This document shows positions 9,919-20,292 of a DNA stretch of 64,000 bases, in pieces (positions within the stretch are counted from its first letter, which is position 1; every line of letters begins with the position of its first letter). The DNA is from Verrucomicrobiia bacterium (GTDB taxonomy: Bacteria > Verrucomicrobiota > Verrucomicrobiia > Palsa-1439), in contig DATLVI010000004.1 of the NCBI GenBank assembly GCA_035577545.1, positions 124,001-188,000 on the forward strand, written 5' to 3'. The notes beneath the pieces are model-generated. The model had not been told where the DNA came from and made no database searches. It was given only the letters and a program-made list of their open reading frames with translations. The position numbers were made by a program, and so were the translations under genes.

Positions 9919-12229
9919 CTCAGCCCAGACACAAAGGCTGCTGACAGATATTCTCGGCGAGAAGACGAACATTGTTTTGCTTCCGCCGCCGACCGAACCG
10001 TCACAGGGACAATTCGATACCCTTTTCTCGACGTGGTTACCGCTCGCAGACGCGGTCATCCTGGATGCCGTTTCCCTCGGGGAAACCACCCGTTGGGCAG
10101 TGGACTCCCTCGTGGCGTCCACCCTCCAGGAGCATCAGGCCGTGATCGTGCGCGTGGCTGCCGGGCAAGAGCTGGCGGGTTCCATGCCGTCCGGTTGGTT
10201 GATGGTTTCCGACGTGGATTCCGCAGAACGCTTGAACCAGGCCCTGGGCACGTTCTTCGAATTGCGCGATGCCCAATCCAAACTGAAACGGGTCGATGCC
10301 GTGATGGCGCGTCAACGACAAGCGGTTGCCCCGACGGCGGCCGGCGTCCCGCAACAGCGCTCAATGGCACCGCCGCACATGTCGGCCATCGGCCAATCGT
10401 TCGAGGCGTATCGGTACCGCGACGCGTTGAAGGATCTCTCGCGAATTCTCAGCCAATATGTGGATGAGGGCGAACTCCTTGCGGAGTTTTTGCGGCTGGT
10501 GCGCGAGTTACTCGGTGTCGGCAAGGTGGGGATTTTCACACGCCGTCTACCCGGGGACCTCTTTGCCGGCCAATCAGCCCCCGGGAGCAGGCAATTCACT
10601 GCTGCTCGTAGCGCCGGAATCGCGCAGCATGTTGCCGAGCATTTGCGGTTGAGCATCGATTCAGGTATTGGCTCTTATCTGGTACGCGAAGCCAGGATTC
10701 TCCGACGGACACAGATGCTGGATTCACTGGCCCTTGATTACGACCCGGAGATTGCCCGTGAGTTTGAAGCATTGGGGACCGAGGTGGCTGTGCCGATCTT
10801 CGATGATGACCAATTGTTGGGCGTGTTGACGTTCAGCGGCAAGATCACGGGCGAGCCCCTGGCGACCGAGGAATTGGAGCTGGTTTACTATTTGATGGCC
10901 CAGCTTGCGCAGGCAGTCCGCAACCTGCATTTGCGCGACCGGATTGCCGGCCAGCAACGGTTCGTCAACGAGGTGTTGGCGCACGTACAGACTGGCGTGG
11001 TTGTGGTCGGCCAAAACAGCCGCGTCCTTGCGGTCAACCGTCGCGCCAGCGAATTGCTTGAGTTGGGCGGCAAGGTAATTGTTGGCCAGGACAGCCGGCA
11101 GTTGCCGAGTCGTGTGGCCGATGTGGTGTTCGAGACTCTGCAGACGGGCCGCGAGATTCACCAGCGGGAGGTGGTGTTGCCGCCGGGACATCGCCCGCTC
11201 GGCATCAGCGCCACCCGTTTTGCCATGACGGCGGGCAGCGTGGTGGCCGGAGAGGGCGGGTGGATTGCGGTCGCGCTGATTGAGGACCTCACGCAGGTCA
11301 AGTTGCAGCAAACGCGCTCACGGGAGCTGGCTGACAAAGAATTTTTTACGCGCCTGGCGGCGCGCCTGTCGCACGAACTGAAGAATTCGCTGGTGTCCAT
11401 CAAGATTTTCGCGCAACTTCTGCCAGAGCGACACGACGACAAGGAGTTTCGCGAGCAGTTCAGCACAACGGTCGCCAACGAAGTGAACCGGGTGGACGTG
11501 TTGGTCAATAATCTGACGTTCTTTGCCCATCCGTTGCTGTTGGTGTGTGAAGACCTCGTGTTGAGTGACGTCATCGACACCTGCGTCAAGAACGTCACGC
11601 AGGAATTCGGCCGCAAGCAGGTGGCACACATTATCGGTGTAGGCGAGAAGGCTCCTGAACCGTCCCAGGCGCCTGTGGTGACCGTGAAGAAGAATTTCGC
11701 GCACAAGTTTGCGCGGCTCGAAGGCGATCGCATCCGTCTGTTGCAGGCATTCGAGCACGTCTTGCGGAACGCGGTGCAGTGCATGCCGCAGGGCGGTCGG
11801 CTGACCATCAGCACGAGCGACGCACAGGTGACGGACTATCCTGACGGCAATCTGCCGGCGGGAGGAGGCGTACGCCTGGAATGGCAGGACACGGGCGGCG
11901 GGATTGCTCTGGAAGACTTGCGGCGCGTGACGGAACCATTCGTGACCACGCGTAACGTCGGCGTGGGATTGGGGCTGACGATTGTGAAAAAGATCGTCGA
12001 ACGGCACGGTGGACGTTTGGAGATCGATAGCCTGCTGGGCCGCGGGACGACGATTGTGATGGTGCTGCCACTCAAGGCGCAGCCGCATCCCGATGATGAT
12101 TTGTTACGGGAGAGTTTGAAGACGGCAGCGTCTTCTCCCCCATCAAGCGCGGGGGACGCCGCCAGGGTGCGCAACCGCATTGCCGAGCGTTGGGGTGCGG
12201 ATGCGGGCCGACAGCCGGACCAGTCGTAA
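9893..12229 (+). CDS. Soluble histidine kinase with degenerate receiver, GAF, PAS, HisKA and HATPase domains
   Basis: A 778-residue kinase starting at the ATG at 9893, inside the end of the ketoacyl synthase gene. Residues 1-125 look like a receiver fold without the acidic pair: 'ALLLTNSAQ' stands where 'VIDDE' would be, although Asp58 in 'AVILDAV' aligns with a phospho-acceptor. A GAF domain follows (about 200-360) and a PAS-like segment ('HVQTGVVVVGQNSRVLAVN'). The HisKA domain has His494 in 'RLSHELKNSLVSIKIFAQL', and the HATPase domain has 'WQDTGGGI' and 'GVGLGLTIV'. No membrane helices are seen, so it should be cytoplasmic. The HisKA helix is close in sequence to that of the kinase at 6326. 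The pseudo-receiver may be a protein-protein or regulatory input domain. Confidence 0.9.
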   Translation: MKTALLLTNSAQTQRLLTDILGEKTNIVLLPPPTEPSQGQFDTLFSTWLPLADAVILDAVSLGETTRWAVDSLVASTLQEHQAVIVRVAAGQELAGSMPSGWLMVSDVDSAERLNQALGTFFELRDAQSKLKRVDAVMARQRQAVAPTAAGVPQQRSMAPPHMSAIGQSFEAYRYRDALKDLSRILSQYVDEGELLAEFLRLVRELLGVGKVGIFTRRLPGDLFAGQSAPGSRQFTAARSAGIAQHVAEHLRLSIDSGIGSYLVREARILRRTQMLDSLALDYDPEIAREFEALGTEVAVPIFDDDQLLGVLTFSGKITGEPLATEELELVYYLMAQLAQAVRNLHLRDRIAGQQRFVNEVLAHVQTGVVVVGQNSRVLAVNRRASELLELGGKVIVGQDSRQLPSRVADVVFETLQTGREIHQREVVLPPGHRPLGISATRFAMTAGSVVAGEGGWIAVALIEDLTQVKLQQTRSRELADKEFFTRLAARLSHELKNSLVSIKIFAQLLPERHDDKEFREQFSTTVANEVNRVDVLVNNLTFFAHPLLLVCEDLVLSDVIDTCVKNVTQEFGRKQVAHIIGVGEKAPEPSQAPVVTVKKNFAHKFARLEGDRIRLLQAFEHVLRNAVQCMPQGGRLTISTSDAQVTDYPDGNLPAGGGVRLEWQDTGGGIALEDLRRVTEPFVTTRNVGVGLGLTIVKKIVERHGGRLEIDSLLGRGTTIVMVLPLKAQPHPDDDLLRESLKTAASSPPSSAGDAARVRNRIAERWGADAGRQPDQS

Positions 12230-12313
12230 AGCCGTATAGGGGACGCGACCTTCGATGGGTCGTGTGATGGGGCGTTGTATCGATTTAGCATTTAGCCACG
12301 GAGGCATGGAGAG

Positions 12314-13804
<1,491 letters not shown>

Positions 13805-13877
13805 CCAAACTTGTCGCGTACAGGCGTGTAGTCTGGCCAATTTTGCGCGCGTTCTGCACATGGGTGCTCAAATCGTT

Positions 13878-13894
13878 TCTTTCCGTCCGAAAGA
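13878..13894. promoter_or_regulatory. Inverted repeat upstream of the sigma-54 promoter (possible activator site)
   Basis: TCTTTC (13878-13883) and GAAAGA (13889-13894) form a dyad around CGTCC. It lies about 55 bases upstream of the -24 element, a distance where NtrC-type activators often bind. Only one copy was noticed, so its role is a guess. Confidence 0.3.
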
Positions 13895-13941
13895 CAGCGC
13901 TTCCACGGTCTTTCCCCCTGGGTTTCCTGCTTTCCCGGCCG

Positions 13942-13957
13942 TGGCATAACCATTGCT
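13942..13957 (+). promoter_or_regulatory. Sigma-54 (-24/-12) promoter for the FadL-type porin
   Basis: TGGCAT (13942-13947), five bases, then TTGCT (13953-13957) matches the sigma-54 consensus TGGCAC-N5-TTGC with one mismatch, and the GG-N10-GC spacing is exact. It is 62 bases upstream of the porin ATG and directly downstream of a sigma-54 activator gene. Both rpoN (39412) and the activator are in this window. Confidence 0.75.
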
Positions 13958-14018
13958 AGTTATCAACCCGAAGCCTCGCAGCCGGGGGCTAAACAGCACA
14001 GTGCAGGAGGACAAAACG

Positions 14019-15230
14019 ATGAAAAAGCTCATGCAAATGATGGTCTGCGCAACGGTACTCGTAGCGATTGGTGCTTTCGCCGTCCCCCCGGTATTCGGGC
14101 TTGGCTTCGACAACCCGGACCAGGATGCGCGGGCCACGGGGCAGGGCGAAGCTTTCGTCGCCCAGGCGGACGACGCATCGGCGATCTATTACAATCCGGC
14201 AGGCCTGACACAGCTACACGGCACGGAAATCACGTCCGGGATGATGGCGTCGTTCCCCGACTCTCGCCTGGATGGAGGAGGACCGGGCACCGAGATGAAC
14301 ACGATGGCCTTTATCCCGCATCTCTATGCGTCGACGGACTTCGGGATGACGGAGTCGCCATGGCGATTTGGTATCGGCTTCAACGTCCCTTTCGGCAATG
14401 TGGCGGATTACCCCAAGACCGGTCCGTTCCGTTACGAAATCACGACCGCCAGCCTGGCCGTCTACGATATCCAACCGACGGTTGCGTTTCAGGTTAACGA
14501 GCATCTGTCCCTCGGGGCGGGTGTAAATGTTTATCTTGGGGATACCCGGTTGAATCGTCAGGTTTCATTTTCCCCATTCCCCGATGGTCACATCCATTTC
14601 GGTGCGAAAGGGGATGCTGTCGGCGCCTCGGCTGGTTTGTTGTGGAAAATAACACCACAGCACTCCATCGGGTTATTGTACCGCAGTCCGTTCAACATCG
14701 ATTTTAATGGCAATGGCAAGTTGGTCACCCCGCTCGGCAACCAACAGAAACCCGCCAATACGACGATCGAATTCCCACAGTTTGTCAAAGGCGGCTATGC
14801 GTTTCGACCGGTCCCGCAACTGAAATTGGAAGCCGACGTCGAATGGATAAATTGGGACACGTTGAATACCCTGACGCTACATGCGCCGGGCGCGGCCTTC
14901 AATGGAACAACGATTCCGTTCAATTGGAAGGACAGTTGGTACTATGAATTTGGCACCGAGTACGAGATCAACGAGCACTGGACGGTGCGTGGAGGTTATA
15001 TTTTCTCCGTAAACACAGTGCCCAACAGCACATTTTCGCCGACAGTACCCGACTCGAACCGCCATGTGTTCAGCCTGGGTGGTGGTTATTCGACGGCGCG
15101 GTACAGTATCGACCTCGTCTACCAGTATAGCCTGTCGGTGGACCGCACGGTCAACAATGGTACGGTCGCGGACGGTACCTGGAAGAGCGACAACCACGCG
15201 GTAATGGTCACGACCAGCTTGAAATTCTGA
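14019..15230 (+). CDS. FadL/OmpP1/TodX-family outer-membrane transport protein
   Basis: A 403-residue outer-membrane beta-barrel of the FadL family, which imports long-chain fatty acids and other hydrophobic compounds. Start chosen at ATG 14019 because AGGAGG stands at 14005-14010 and a typical signal peptide follows ('MKKLMQMMVCATVLVAIGAF' through 'PPVFG'). The mature N-terminus shows the family pattern: 'ARATGQGEAFVAQADDASAI' and 'YYNPAGLTQL', a Asn-Pro-Ala-Gly motif typical of FadL. Later strands such as 'YRSPFNIDFNGNGKL' and the final 'VMVTTSLKF' fit a barrel that ends in Phe. A near-consensus sigma-54 promoter lies 62 bases upstream, so it is likely switched on by the NtrC-type regulator next door. 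Confidence 0.92.
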   Translation: MKKLMQMMVCATVLVAIGAFAVPPVFGLGFDNPDQDARATGQGEAFVAQADDASAIYYNPAGLTQLHGTEITSGMMASFPDSRLDGGGPGTEMNTMAFIPHLYASTDFGMTESPWRFGIGFNVPFGNVADYPKTGPFRYEITTASLAVYDIQPTVAFQVNEHLSLGAGVNVYLGDTRLNRQVSFSPFPDGHIHFGAKGDAVGASAGLLWKITPQHSIGLLYRSPFNIDFNGNGKLVTPLGNQQKPANTTIEFPQFVKGGYAFRPVPQLKLEADVEWINWDTLNTLTLHAPGAAFNGTTIPFNWKDSWYYEFGTEYEINEHWTVRGGYIFSVNTVPNSTFSPTVPDSNRHVFSLGGGYSTARYSIDLVYQYSLSVDRTVNNGTVADGTWKSDNHAVMVTTSLKF

Positions 15231-15250
15231 GGAAATCGGAGAGGAAATCC

Positions 15251-16477
15251 ATGGCTGCATTTGACACACTCACCGCGGAACCGTCAGCACCCAAGGTGGC
15301 GGGGAAGCCGACGTTGCTCATCGTGGATGACGAGCCAGGCCCCCGCGAATCACTGCGGATTGTCTTCAAAGATCGCTACCAGTGCGTCATGGCCACCTGT
15401 GGCCGTGAGGGTATCGAGTATGCGCGCACGCACGTCGTGGATGCCGCCATTCTTGACATCAAGATGCCGGACCTGAGCGGCGTGGATGTGCTGCGTGAGT
15501 TGAAAGAAATCGATCCTGACACCGAATGCGTGATGCTCACGGGTTACGAGACCATCGAGACCGCACGCGCGGCCGTGCGCTTCGGTGCGGCCGATTACCT
15601 GAACAAGCCCTTCGACGTGTTCTCCGTCCGCGAAGTGCTCGACAAGTGCATGAAGCGCCGCCAGGGTAAGCTCGCCGCGGAAGAAAATGTCCGCACGCTG
15701 GAACAGACAAATGAAGACCTCGGGCGTGAGTTGGCGCAGCTCAATCGGGCGGTGGAAGCGGGCGTGCTCTCCGCCGGCGTCGTGCATGAGATGAACAACC
15801 CGTTGGCGATCATTGCGGGATACACCGATCTGCTCGGCCGTGACCTTGCGGCACTTGGCATGGCCGACCAGGAGACCGCGCAGCATGTGCGGCAGCGGCT
15901 GGCCTCGATTCAACGCGAGATCGACCGCTGCAAGGACATTGCCCGCCGCTTTTTGAATTTCTCGCGAAGCCCCCAGGAGTCCCAGGAGGTCATCGGCGCG
16001 CGCCGGTTACTGGAAGACGCAGCGGCGTTGATCAAGGCGCATCCGGCCAACCACGGCACCGAAATCACGTTCGCCACCGGTGACCCGGATCCACAACTCA
16101 AGGTGAATCCCGCGGAAATCCTGCAGGTGCTTATCAATCTCGGCGTGAATGCCCTGCACGCGATGAGCGGGGGTGGGACGCTTCAGTTGTCCGCGATGCA
16201 AGCTTCGTCCCTGCCCTCCGTGTGGGCCTTCCGTTCGGAAACCTTCGATCCGCAGAAGCCGATGGTCAGGATGTCCGTGGCGGACAGCGGTTGCGGCATC
16301 GAGCCCGAGAACATCGGCAAGATTTTTCAGCCCTACTTCACGAGCAAAAAGGAAGGGACCGGGCTCGGCCTGGCCATCACCTGCGAGCTTGTCGCCCGTT
16401 ACGGCGGCGCGATCGACGTGCGCAGCACCGTCTCTCACGGCACCACGTTCAGCGTCTACTTGCCGCTTCCGGCCTGA
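15251..16477 (+). CDS. Receiver-histidine kinase hybrid
   Basis: A 408-residue cytoplasmic protein in which a receiver domain precedes the kinase core. The receiver (20-135) has 'LIVDDEPGPRESLR', phospho-acceptor Asp69 in 'AAILDIKMP' and 'YLNKPFD'. A coiled linker leads to the HisKA motif with His179 in 'GVVHEMNNPLAII', and a HATPase domain with 'ADSGCGIEP' and 'GTGLGLAIT'. Its receiver closely resembles that of the NtrC-type protein upstream (both have DDExxPRES and a KDRY motif), so the two likely arose by duplication and may compete for the same kinases. It follows the FadL-type gene by 20 bases with AGGA near its start and could share the sigma-54 transcript, which would give feedback. 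Confidence 0.92.
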   Translation: MAAFDTLTAEPSAPKVAGKPTLLIVDDEPGPRESLRIVFKDRYQCVMATCGREGIEYARTHVVDAAILDIKMPDLSGVDVLRELKEIDPDTECVMLTGYETIETARAAVRFGAADYLNKPFDVFSVREVLDKCMKRRQGKLAAEENVRTLEQTNEDLGRELAQLNRAVEAGVLSAGVVHEMNNPLAIIAGYTDLLGRDLAALGMADQETAQHVRQRLASIQREIDRCKDIARRFLNFSRSPQESQEVIGARRLLEDAAALIKAHPANHGTEITFATGDPDPQLKVNPAEILQVLINLGVNALHAMSGGGTLQLSAMQASSLPSVWAFRSETFDPQKPMVRMSVADSGCGIEPENIGKIFQPYFTSKKEGTGLGLAITCELVARYGGAIDVRSTVSHGTTFSVYLPLPA

Positions 16478-16498
16478 ATCTGCTAACATCCTCACCGC

Positions 16499-18211
16499 AT
16501 GGGTGGGGACCCGAAAGCCGGATCATTTTTTCTGGGCATTGAGGGCGGTGGCACGCGCACCGTCGCCTTGCTTGCTGATGCGCGCGGCCAGATTCGCAAA
16601 CGCTTCGAACTTGGCCCCCTCAATCTTAAACTGGCTTCCAACACGGATATTCTCCGCAGGTTGCGCGAGATCAAGAGCCGCGCGGCGCTTCGCCCTTCTT
16701 CATGGGCTCTCTGTCTGGCCGGCTGCCGCACGGCTGCGGACCGCGCGCGCCTTCGCTCACTCGCGGAACACATCTGGCCGCGCGCGCCCCTTTACGTGGG
16801 CAATGATTTGGACTCCGGCTTCGCGGCGGCATTTGGCCTGAACTACACTGGGATTCTCGTGATCAGCGGCACCGGCTCTTGCGTCCAGGGCCGTAAGGGG
16901 ACACAAATCGCGCAGGCTGGCGGTTGGGGACACCTGCTGGGCGATCATGGCAGCGGTTACTGGATTGCGTTGACCGGTCTACGCGCGGCGGTGCGCGAAC
17001 ACGATCGTCGCGGGGTGACAACGCCCGCATTGCGTCGCGTCCTGCGCGGGCTCTGCCTGAACTCGCCTGACGAACTGGTTGACTGGATTCATGCCGCGAG
17101 CAAGGCGGACGTCGCCGCGTTGGCGAGTGAGTTCCTCAACAAGGACGGGAGCCGGCTTACACTACAAGCCGCGTCGTTTCTGGCGATGGATTGTGAGGCT
17201 GTGGCGAGGAAACTAGGCCTTGCCAATCCCGATATTGCTCTTGTCGGTGGATTACTCACCAAACACAAACGGTTCCGCGCCTGGGTCACGCACCGCTTGC
17301 GCATGATCTTCCCGCGATCCCGCATTTTCGTCCCAAAGCGGGAGTCGGCAGAGGGGGCGTTGCTGCTTGCGGGCATGGAGCCGGCGCATGTAGATTCAAA
17401 CTTCGTTCTTCCTTCTTCCCCGTTGTCTTTGACCGAGCAACGCAATCCGCGCACGATGGATTTGGACAGGCGGCCGGTCTCGCAGCTCATCGACATGATG
17501 CTCCGCGAGGAAGCTCGTGTGATTCCCGCCTTGCGGAAGAACAAGCTCATGATTGCGCGGGCCGTCAATGACATCGTTCGCGCATTTCGGCGTGGCGGAC
17601 GGCTGTTTTACATTGGCGCGGGTACGAGCGGTCGGTTGGGTGTACTGGACGCCAGTGAATGCCCGCCGACGTTCTCGACCGACCCCGAGATGGTACAGGC
17701 GATTATCGCTGGTGGCGCGACGGCGCTGCACACAGCTGTGGAAGGCGCCGAGGACGATTCGATGGCGGGCGCGGAGGCGGTACGAATACGCGGGGTTGGC
17801 AGGCGGGATGTTGTGATCGGCATCGCCGCCAGTGGTTCCACACCGTTTGTACTGGGTGCGCTGGACGAGGCGAAGCGGCTCGGCGCGAAGACGTTTCTGC
17901 TGTGTTTCTCTCCACCACAATCCACGGTTCACACGCCGCTCTTCTTCCACACCGGGCCGGAAGCGATTACCGGCTCTACTCGACTCAAGGCGGGTACGGC
18001 GACCAAGCTTGTGTTGAACATGTTGACCACAATTTCGATGATTCGCCTCGGCAAAGTGGTCAGCAACCTGATGGTGGACGTCAAACCGACCAACGAAAAG
18101 CTGCGCGCGCGGGCGTGCCGCATCGTGGCGACTCTGAAGCGGTGTAGTGAAGAGCAAGCCCGTAAGCGGCTGGCGCGAAGCCACTGGAACGTCAAGAAAG
18201 TTCTCCGATGA
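16499..18211 (+). CDS. Fused MurNAc/GlcNAc kinase (BadF type) and MurNAc-6-phosphate etherase
   Basis: A 570-residue two-domain enzyme for peptidoglycan sugar recycling. Residues about 10-300 form a BadF/BadG-type sugar kinase: phosphate-1 motif 'GIEGGGTRTVALL', 'NDLDSGFAAAFG', 'ISGTGSCVQG' and 'GGWGHLLGDHGSG'. Residues about 310-570 are MurQ: SIS-domain 'IGAGTSGRLGVLDASECPPTF' region with the catalytic Glu, a second Glu in 'AVEGAEDD', and 'SGSTPFVLGAL'. MurQ cleaves the lactyl ether of MurNAc-6-P to GlcNAc-6-P and D-lactate; the related kinase MurK makes MurNAc-6-P and GlcNAc-6-P. The fusion would run both steps in one chain. No frameshift is visible at the joint (residues 300-320). Its stop overlaps the next gene, a sugar-binding lipoprotein, as ATGA. 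Confidence 0.93.
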   Translation: MGGDPKAGSFFLGIEGGGTRTVALLADARGQIRKRFELGPLNLKLASNTDILRRLREIKSRAALRPSSWALCLAGCRTAADRARLRSLAEHIWPRAPLYVGNDLDSGFAAAFGLNYTGILVISGTGSCVQGRKGTQIAQAGGWGHLLGDHGSGYWIALTGLRAAVREHDRRGVTTPALRRVLRGLCLNSPDELVDWIHAASKADVAALASEFLNKDGSRLTLQAASFLAMDCEAVARKLGLANPDIALVGGLLTKHKRFRAWVTHRLRMIFPRSRIFVPKRESAEGALLLAGMEPAHVDSNFVLPSSPLSLTEQRNPRTMDLDRRPVSQLIDMMLREEARVIPALRKNKLMIARAVNDIVRAFRRGGRLFYIGAGTSGRLGVLDASECPPTFSTDPEMVQAIIAGGATALHTAVEGAEDDSMAGAEAVRIRGVGRRDVVIGIAASGSTPFVLGALDEAKRLGAKTFLLCFSPPQSTVHTPLFFHTGPEAITGSTRLKAGTATKLVLNMLTTISMIRLGKVVSNLMVDVKPTNEKLRARACRIVATLKRCSEEQARKRLARSHWNVKKVLR

Positions 18212-19392
18212 GAAGGTGGCTGGTTGTCCTGTTCCTCCTGGCTGGCTGTGTGAAACCAGGGGACAATCGCGTCGAGATTTCGTACCAGACCATCGAGACA
18301 TTGCCGGAACAACAGGCGCTTCACCAAAAGATCGTTGCCGAGTTTGAGAAGTCGCATCCGCAAATCCACGTGCGGGTCCTCTACGACACCTCCAAGTTTC
18401 AGAAACTGAATGTGCAACTGGCGGGCGGCGCGGCTCCCGACTTGTTCTACTACGTGGTGGATCGGCTCCCAGCGTTGGCGCAACGAGGCCAGGTTGCCGA
18501 CCTGACAGAAAACTTTTCGTCCCTTGCCGATCAATTCTTTACGGAAGTTGTCGAGTCGTGTCAAATCAACGGCAGGCTCTGCATGGTGCCGTTCCACTTC
18601 AGCGCCGACGTCCTGTTTTACAACCGCGACTGGTTTGAAAAGGCCGGCGAACCAGTGCCGAATGAATCCTGGGATTGGCAGAAATTCGCGGAGGTCGCGG
18701 CCCGATTGGCAGCCCAGCGACAAGCGCGGATACCGACCGTTTTGCCGCGACCACTGCTCCTCGTGCAATCCTTCGGCGGGGTGCTCTTCACGGACGGGAA
18801 GTGCACAGTCAAGTCACCTGAGTCGGTTGCTGCGCTCCAATTCTATCGTGATCTGGTGACGCGTGGAATTGCCCCGACGACCGCGGCCATGGGTGAGGTG
18901 GAGGCGTTTGACGGCGTGAATCTGTTCCGCAATGGGAAGATACCGGTTCTCGTTGGACGCACGTATATGCTGACGGAGTTTGACCACATCGCTGATTTCC
19001 GTTGGGATGCGGCCCCTGTGCCCAAGGGCAAGGTACGCTGGTCGCGGTTGTCGGTCGGCGGCAATTGTGTATGGAATGGCACGAAGCATCCACAGGAAGC
19101 GTGGGATTTCGCGCGGTTCTATTCCACAGAAGGCGCGAGGATCGCCGCGAAGAGTCGAAATGCGATTCCCGCGTTGAAAGTCGCCGCGGCTTCGGCACAA
19201 TTCCCGCCGGCAATGATGGAAGCGTTGAAGTATTCCCACCTGGACAATCCGTGGGGCTACGCCTTTTGGGACGAGTTCAACCAGAAGGCATTCTTTGAAA
19301 CGACTGATGCCGTGGCCCTGGGGCGACTCACGCCAGATGCTGCCGCGCGCACGATTGAATCTCTCGGGAACGACCTGTTGCACCCGCGCTAA
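18208..19392 (+). CDS. Sugar ABC transporter substrate-binding lipoprotein (SBP family 1)
   Basis: A 394-residue family-1 extracellular solute-binding protein. The signal 'MRRWLVVLFLLAGC' ends in a lipobox with Cys14, so it is membrane-anchored outside the cytoplasm. Typical SBP features are 'KIVAEFEKSHPQIHVRV', 'LAGGAAPDLFYYV', 'FHFSADVLFYNRDWFEKAGE' and 'RLSVGGNCVWNGTKHPQEAW'. It overlaps the fused MurK-MurQ gene by 4 bases, so the imported sugar may be MurNAc, GlcNAc or a muropeptide sugar; that is inferred from position. No permease or ATPase gene is adjacent. Two matching-type permeases occur at 32141-34004, also without a binding protein, so the two sets could work together. Confidence 0.9.
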   Translation: MRRWLVVLFLLAGCVKPGDNRVEISYQTIETLPEQQALHQKIVAEFEKSHPQIHVRVLYDTSKFQKLNVQLAGGAAPDLFYYVVDRLPALAQRGQVADLTENFSSLADQFFTEVVESCQINGRLCMVPFHFSADVLFYNRDWFEKAGEPVPNESWDWQKFAEVAARLAAQRQARIPTVLPRPLLLVQSFGGVLFTDGKCTVKSPESVAALQFYRDLVTRGIAPTTAAMGEVEAFDGVNLFRNGKIPVLVGRTYMLTEFDHIADFRWDAAPVPKGKVRWSRLSVGGNCVWNGTKHPQEAWDFARFYSTEGARIAAKSRNAIPALKVAAASAQFPPAMMEALKYSHLDNPWGYAFWDEFNQKAFFETTDAVALGRLTPDAAARTIESLGNDLLHPR

Positions 19393-19467
19393 AAGCGCTT
19401 GACCGCTATGCAGCGCTGCGCCATTCTACGTACCGCTTCCCCGGTAAACTCAATGGAGATGATGCGC

Positions 19468-20226
19468 ATGAAGACCAAAACTTTGACAGTTGGCATTGCT
19501 GCGTTCCTGATGGTGGCTTCGATCATCGGTTGGGCGCAGGTCGCCAGGGCCGGTGACGCCCCGACGACAAACTGGAACGGTAACGTGGCGTTTGGTTTGT
19601 CACTGGCACGGGGCAACGCCAATACATTCCTCATGAATGCAAGCGCCTTGGCGCAACGCGCGTGGGATCAGAACGAATTGAAATTCGGCGCCGACGGGCA
19701 GTACGGACTCAACAACTGGGGACAGTCCAACCAAACACAATCGGCCAACAGCATTCACGGGTTTGCTGACTATAAGCGGCTTATCACAGAACGGTTTTAC
19801 GGAGATTTAAATGTCGATGGGAGTCACGACGATCTGGCTGCGGTTCGCTACCGCTTGATCGTTGGCCCGGCGGTTGGTTATTATTTTATCAAGAGCGATT
19901 CGACAAAGGTAAGCTTGGAGATTGGCCCTTCGTTTATCGATGAAAAACTGGGCAGCAACACCCTGGCTTATGTGACGATGCGCGTGACGGAACGGGCCGA
20001 GCATGCCTTTAACAAGGGATCGAAGATTTGGGAACAGGTCGATTATCTGCCCCAGGTGGATGATTTCGGCAATTACCTGTTGAATTCAGAAGTCGGTGCG
20101 GAAGCGGCTTTCAATACGCGGCTTAGTCTGCGCGTTGTCGCGGCGGACAAATTCAACAGCCGGCCGGCCGCGGGCCGGAAGGAAAACGACATCACGTTGA
20201 TCAGCGCGCTCGTGTACAAGTTCTGA
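19468..20226 (+). CDS. DUF481-family outer-membrane protein (YdiY-like)
   Basis: A 252-residue exported protein of the DUF481 family ('salt-induced outer membrane protein', YdiY type). Start set at ATG 19468 because GGAG lies at 19455-19458 with nine bases between; the frame is open further up to 19399. The signal peptide 'MKTKTLTVGIAAFLMVASII' ends near 'ARAGD'. The mature part shows amphipathic strands ('NWNGNVAFGLSLARGNANT', 'KLGSNTLAYVTMRVTERAEH') and ends in Phe ('ISALVYKF'), as beta-barrels do. The family's molecular role is unknown. It follows the binding-protein gene by 75 bases and is followed by a possible weak terminator. Confidence 0.85.
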   Translation: MKTKTLTVGIAAFLMVASIIGWAQVARAGDAPTTNWNGNVAFGLSLARGNANTFLMNASALAQRAWDQNELKFGADGQYGLNNWGQSNQTQSANSIHGFADYKRLITERFYGDLNVDGSHDDLAAVRYRLIVGPAVGYYFIKSDSTKVSLEIGPSFIDEKLGSNTLAYVTMRVTERAEHAFNKGSKIWEQVDYLPQVDDFGNYLLNSEVGAEAAFNTRLSLRVVAADKFNSRPAAGRKENDITLISALVYKF

Positions 20227-20230
20227 GCGC

Positions 20231-20251
20231 GCGGCGCCCCGCTGATTTTTT
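20231..20251 (+). terminator. Possible weak terminator after the DUF481 gene
   Basis: A short stem GCGG (20231-20234), loop CGCC, CCGC (20239-20242) is followed by TGA and six T residues. The stem is only four pairs, so this is a weak call. Confidence 0.35.
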
Positions 20252-20292
20252 CCTCGCAACGCCTGCTGTGCATTTCGTATGTTGCACGGGCA

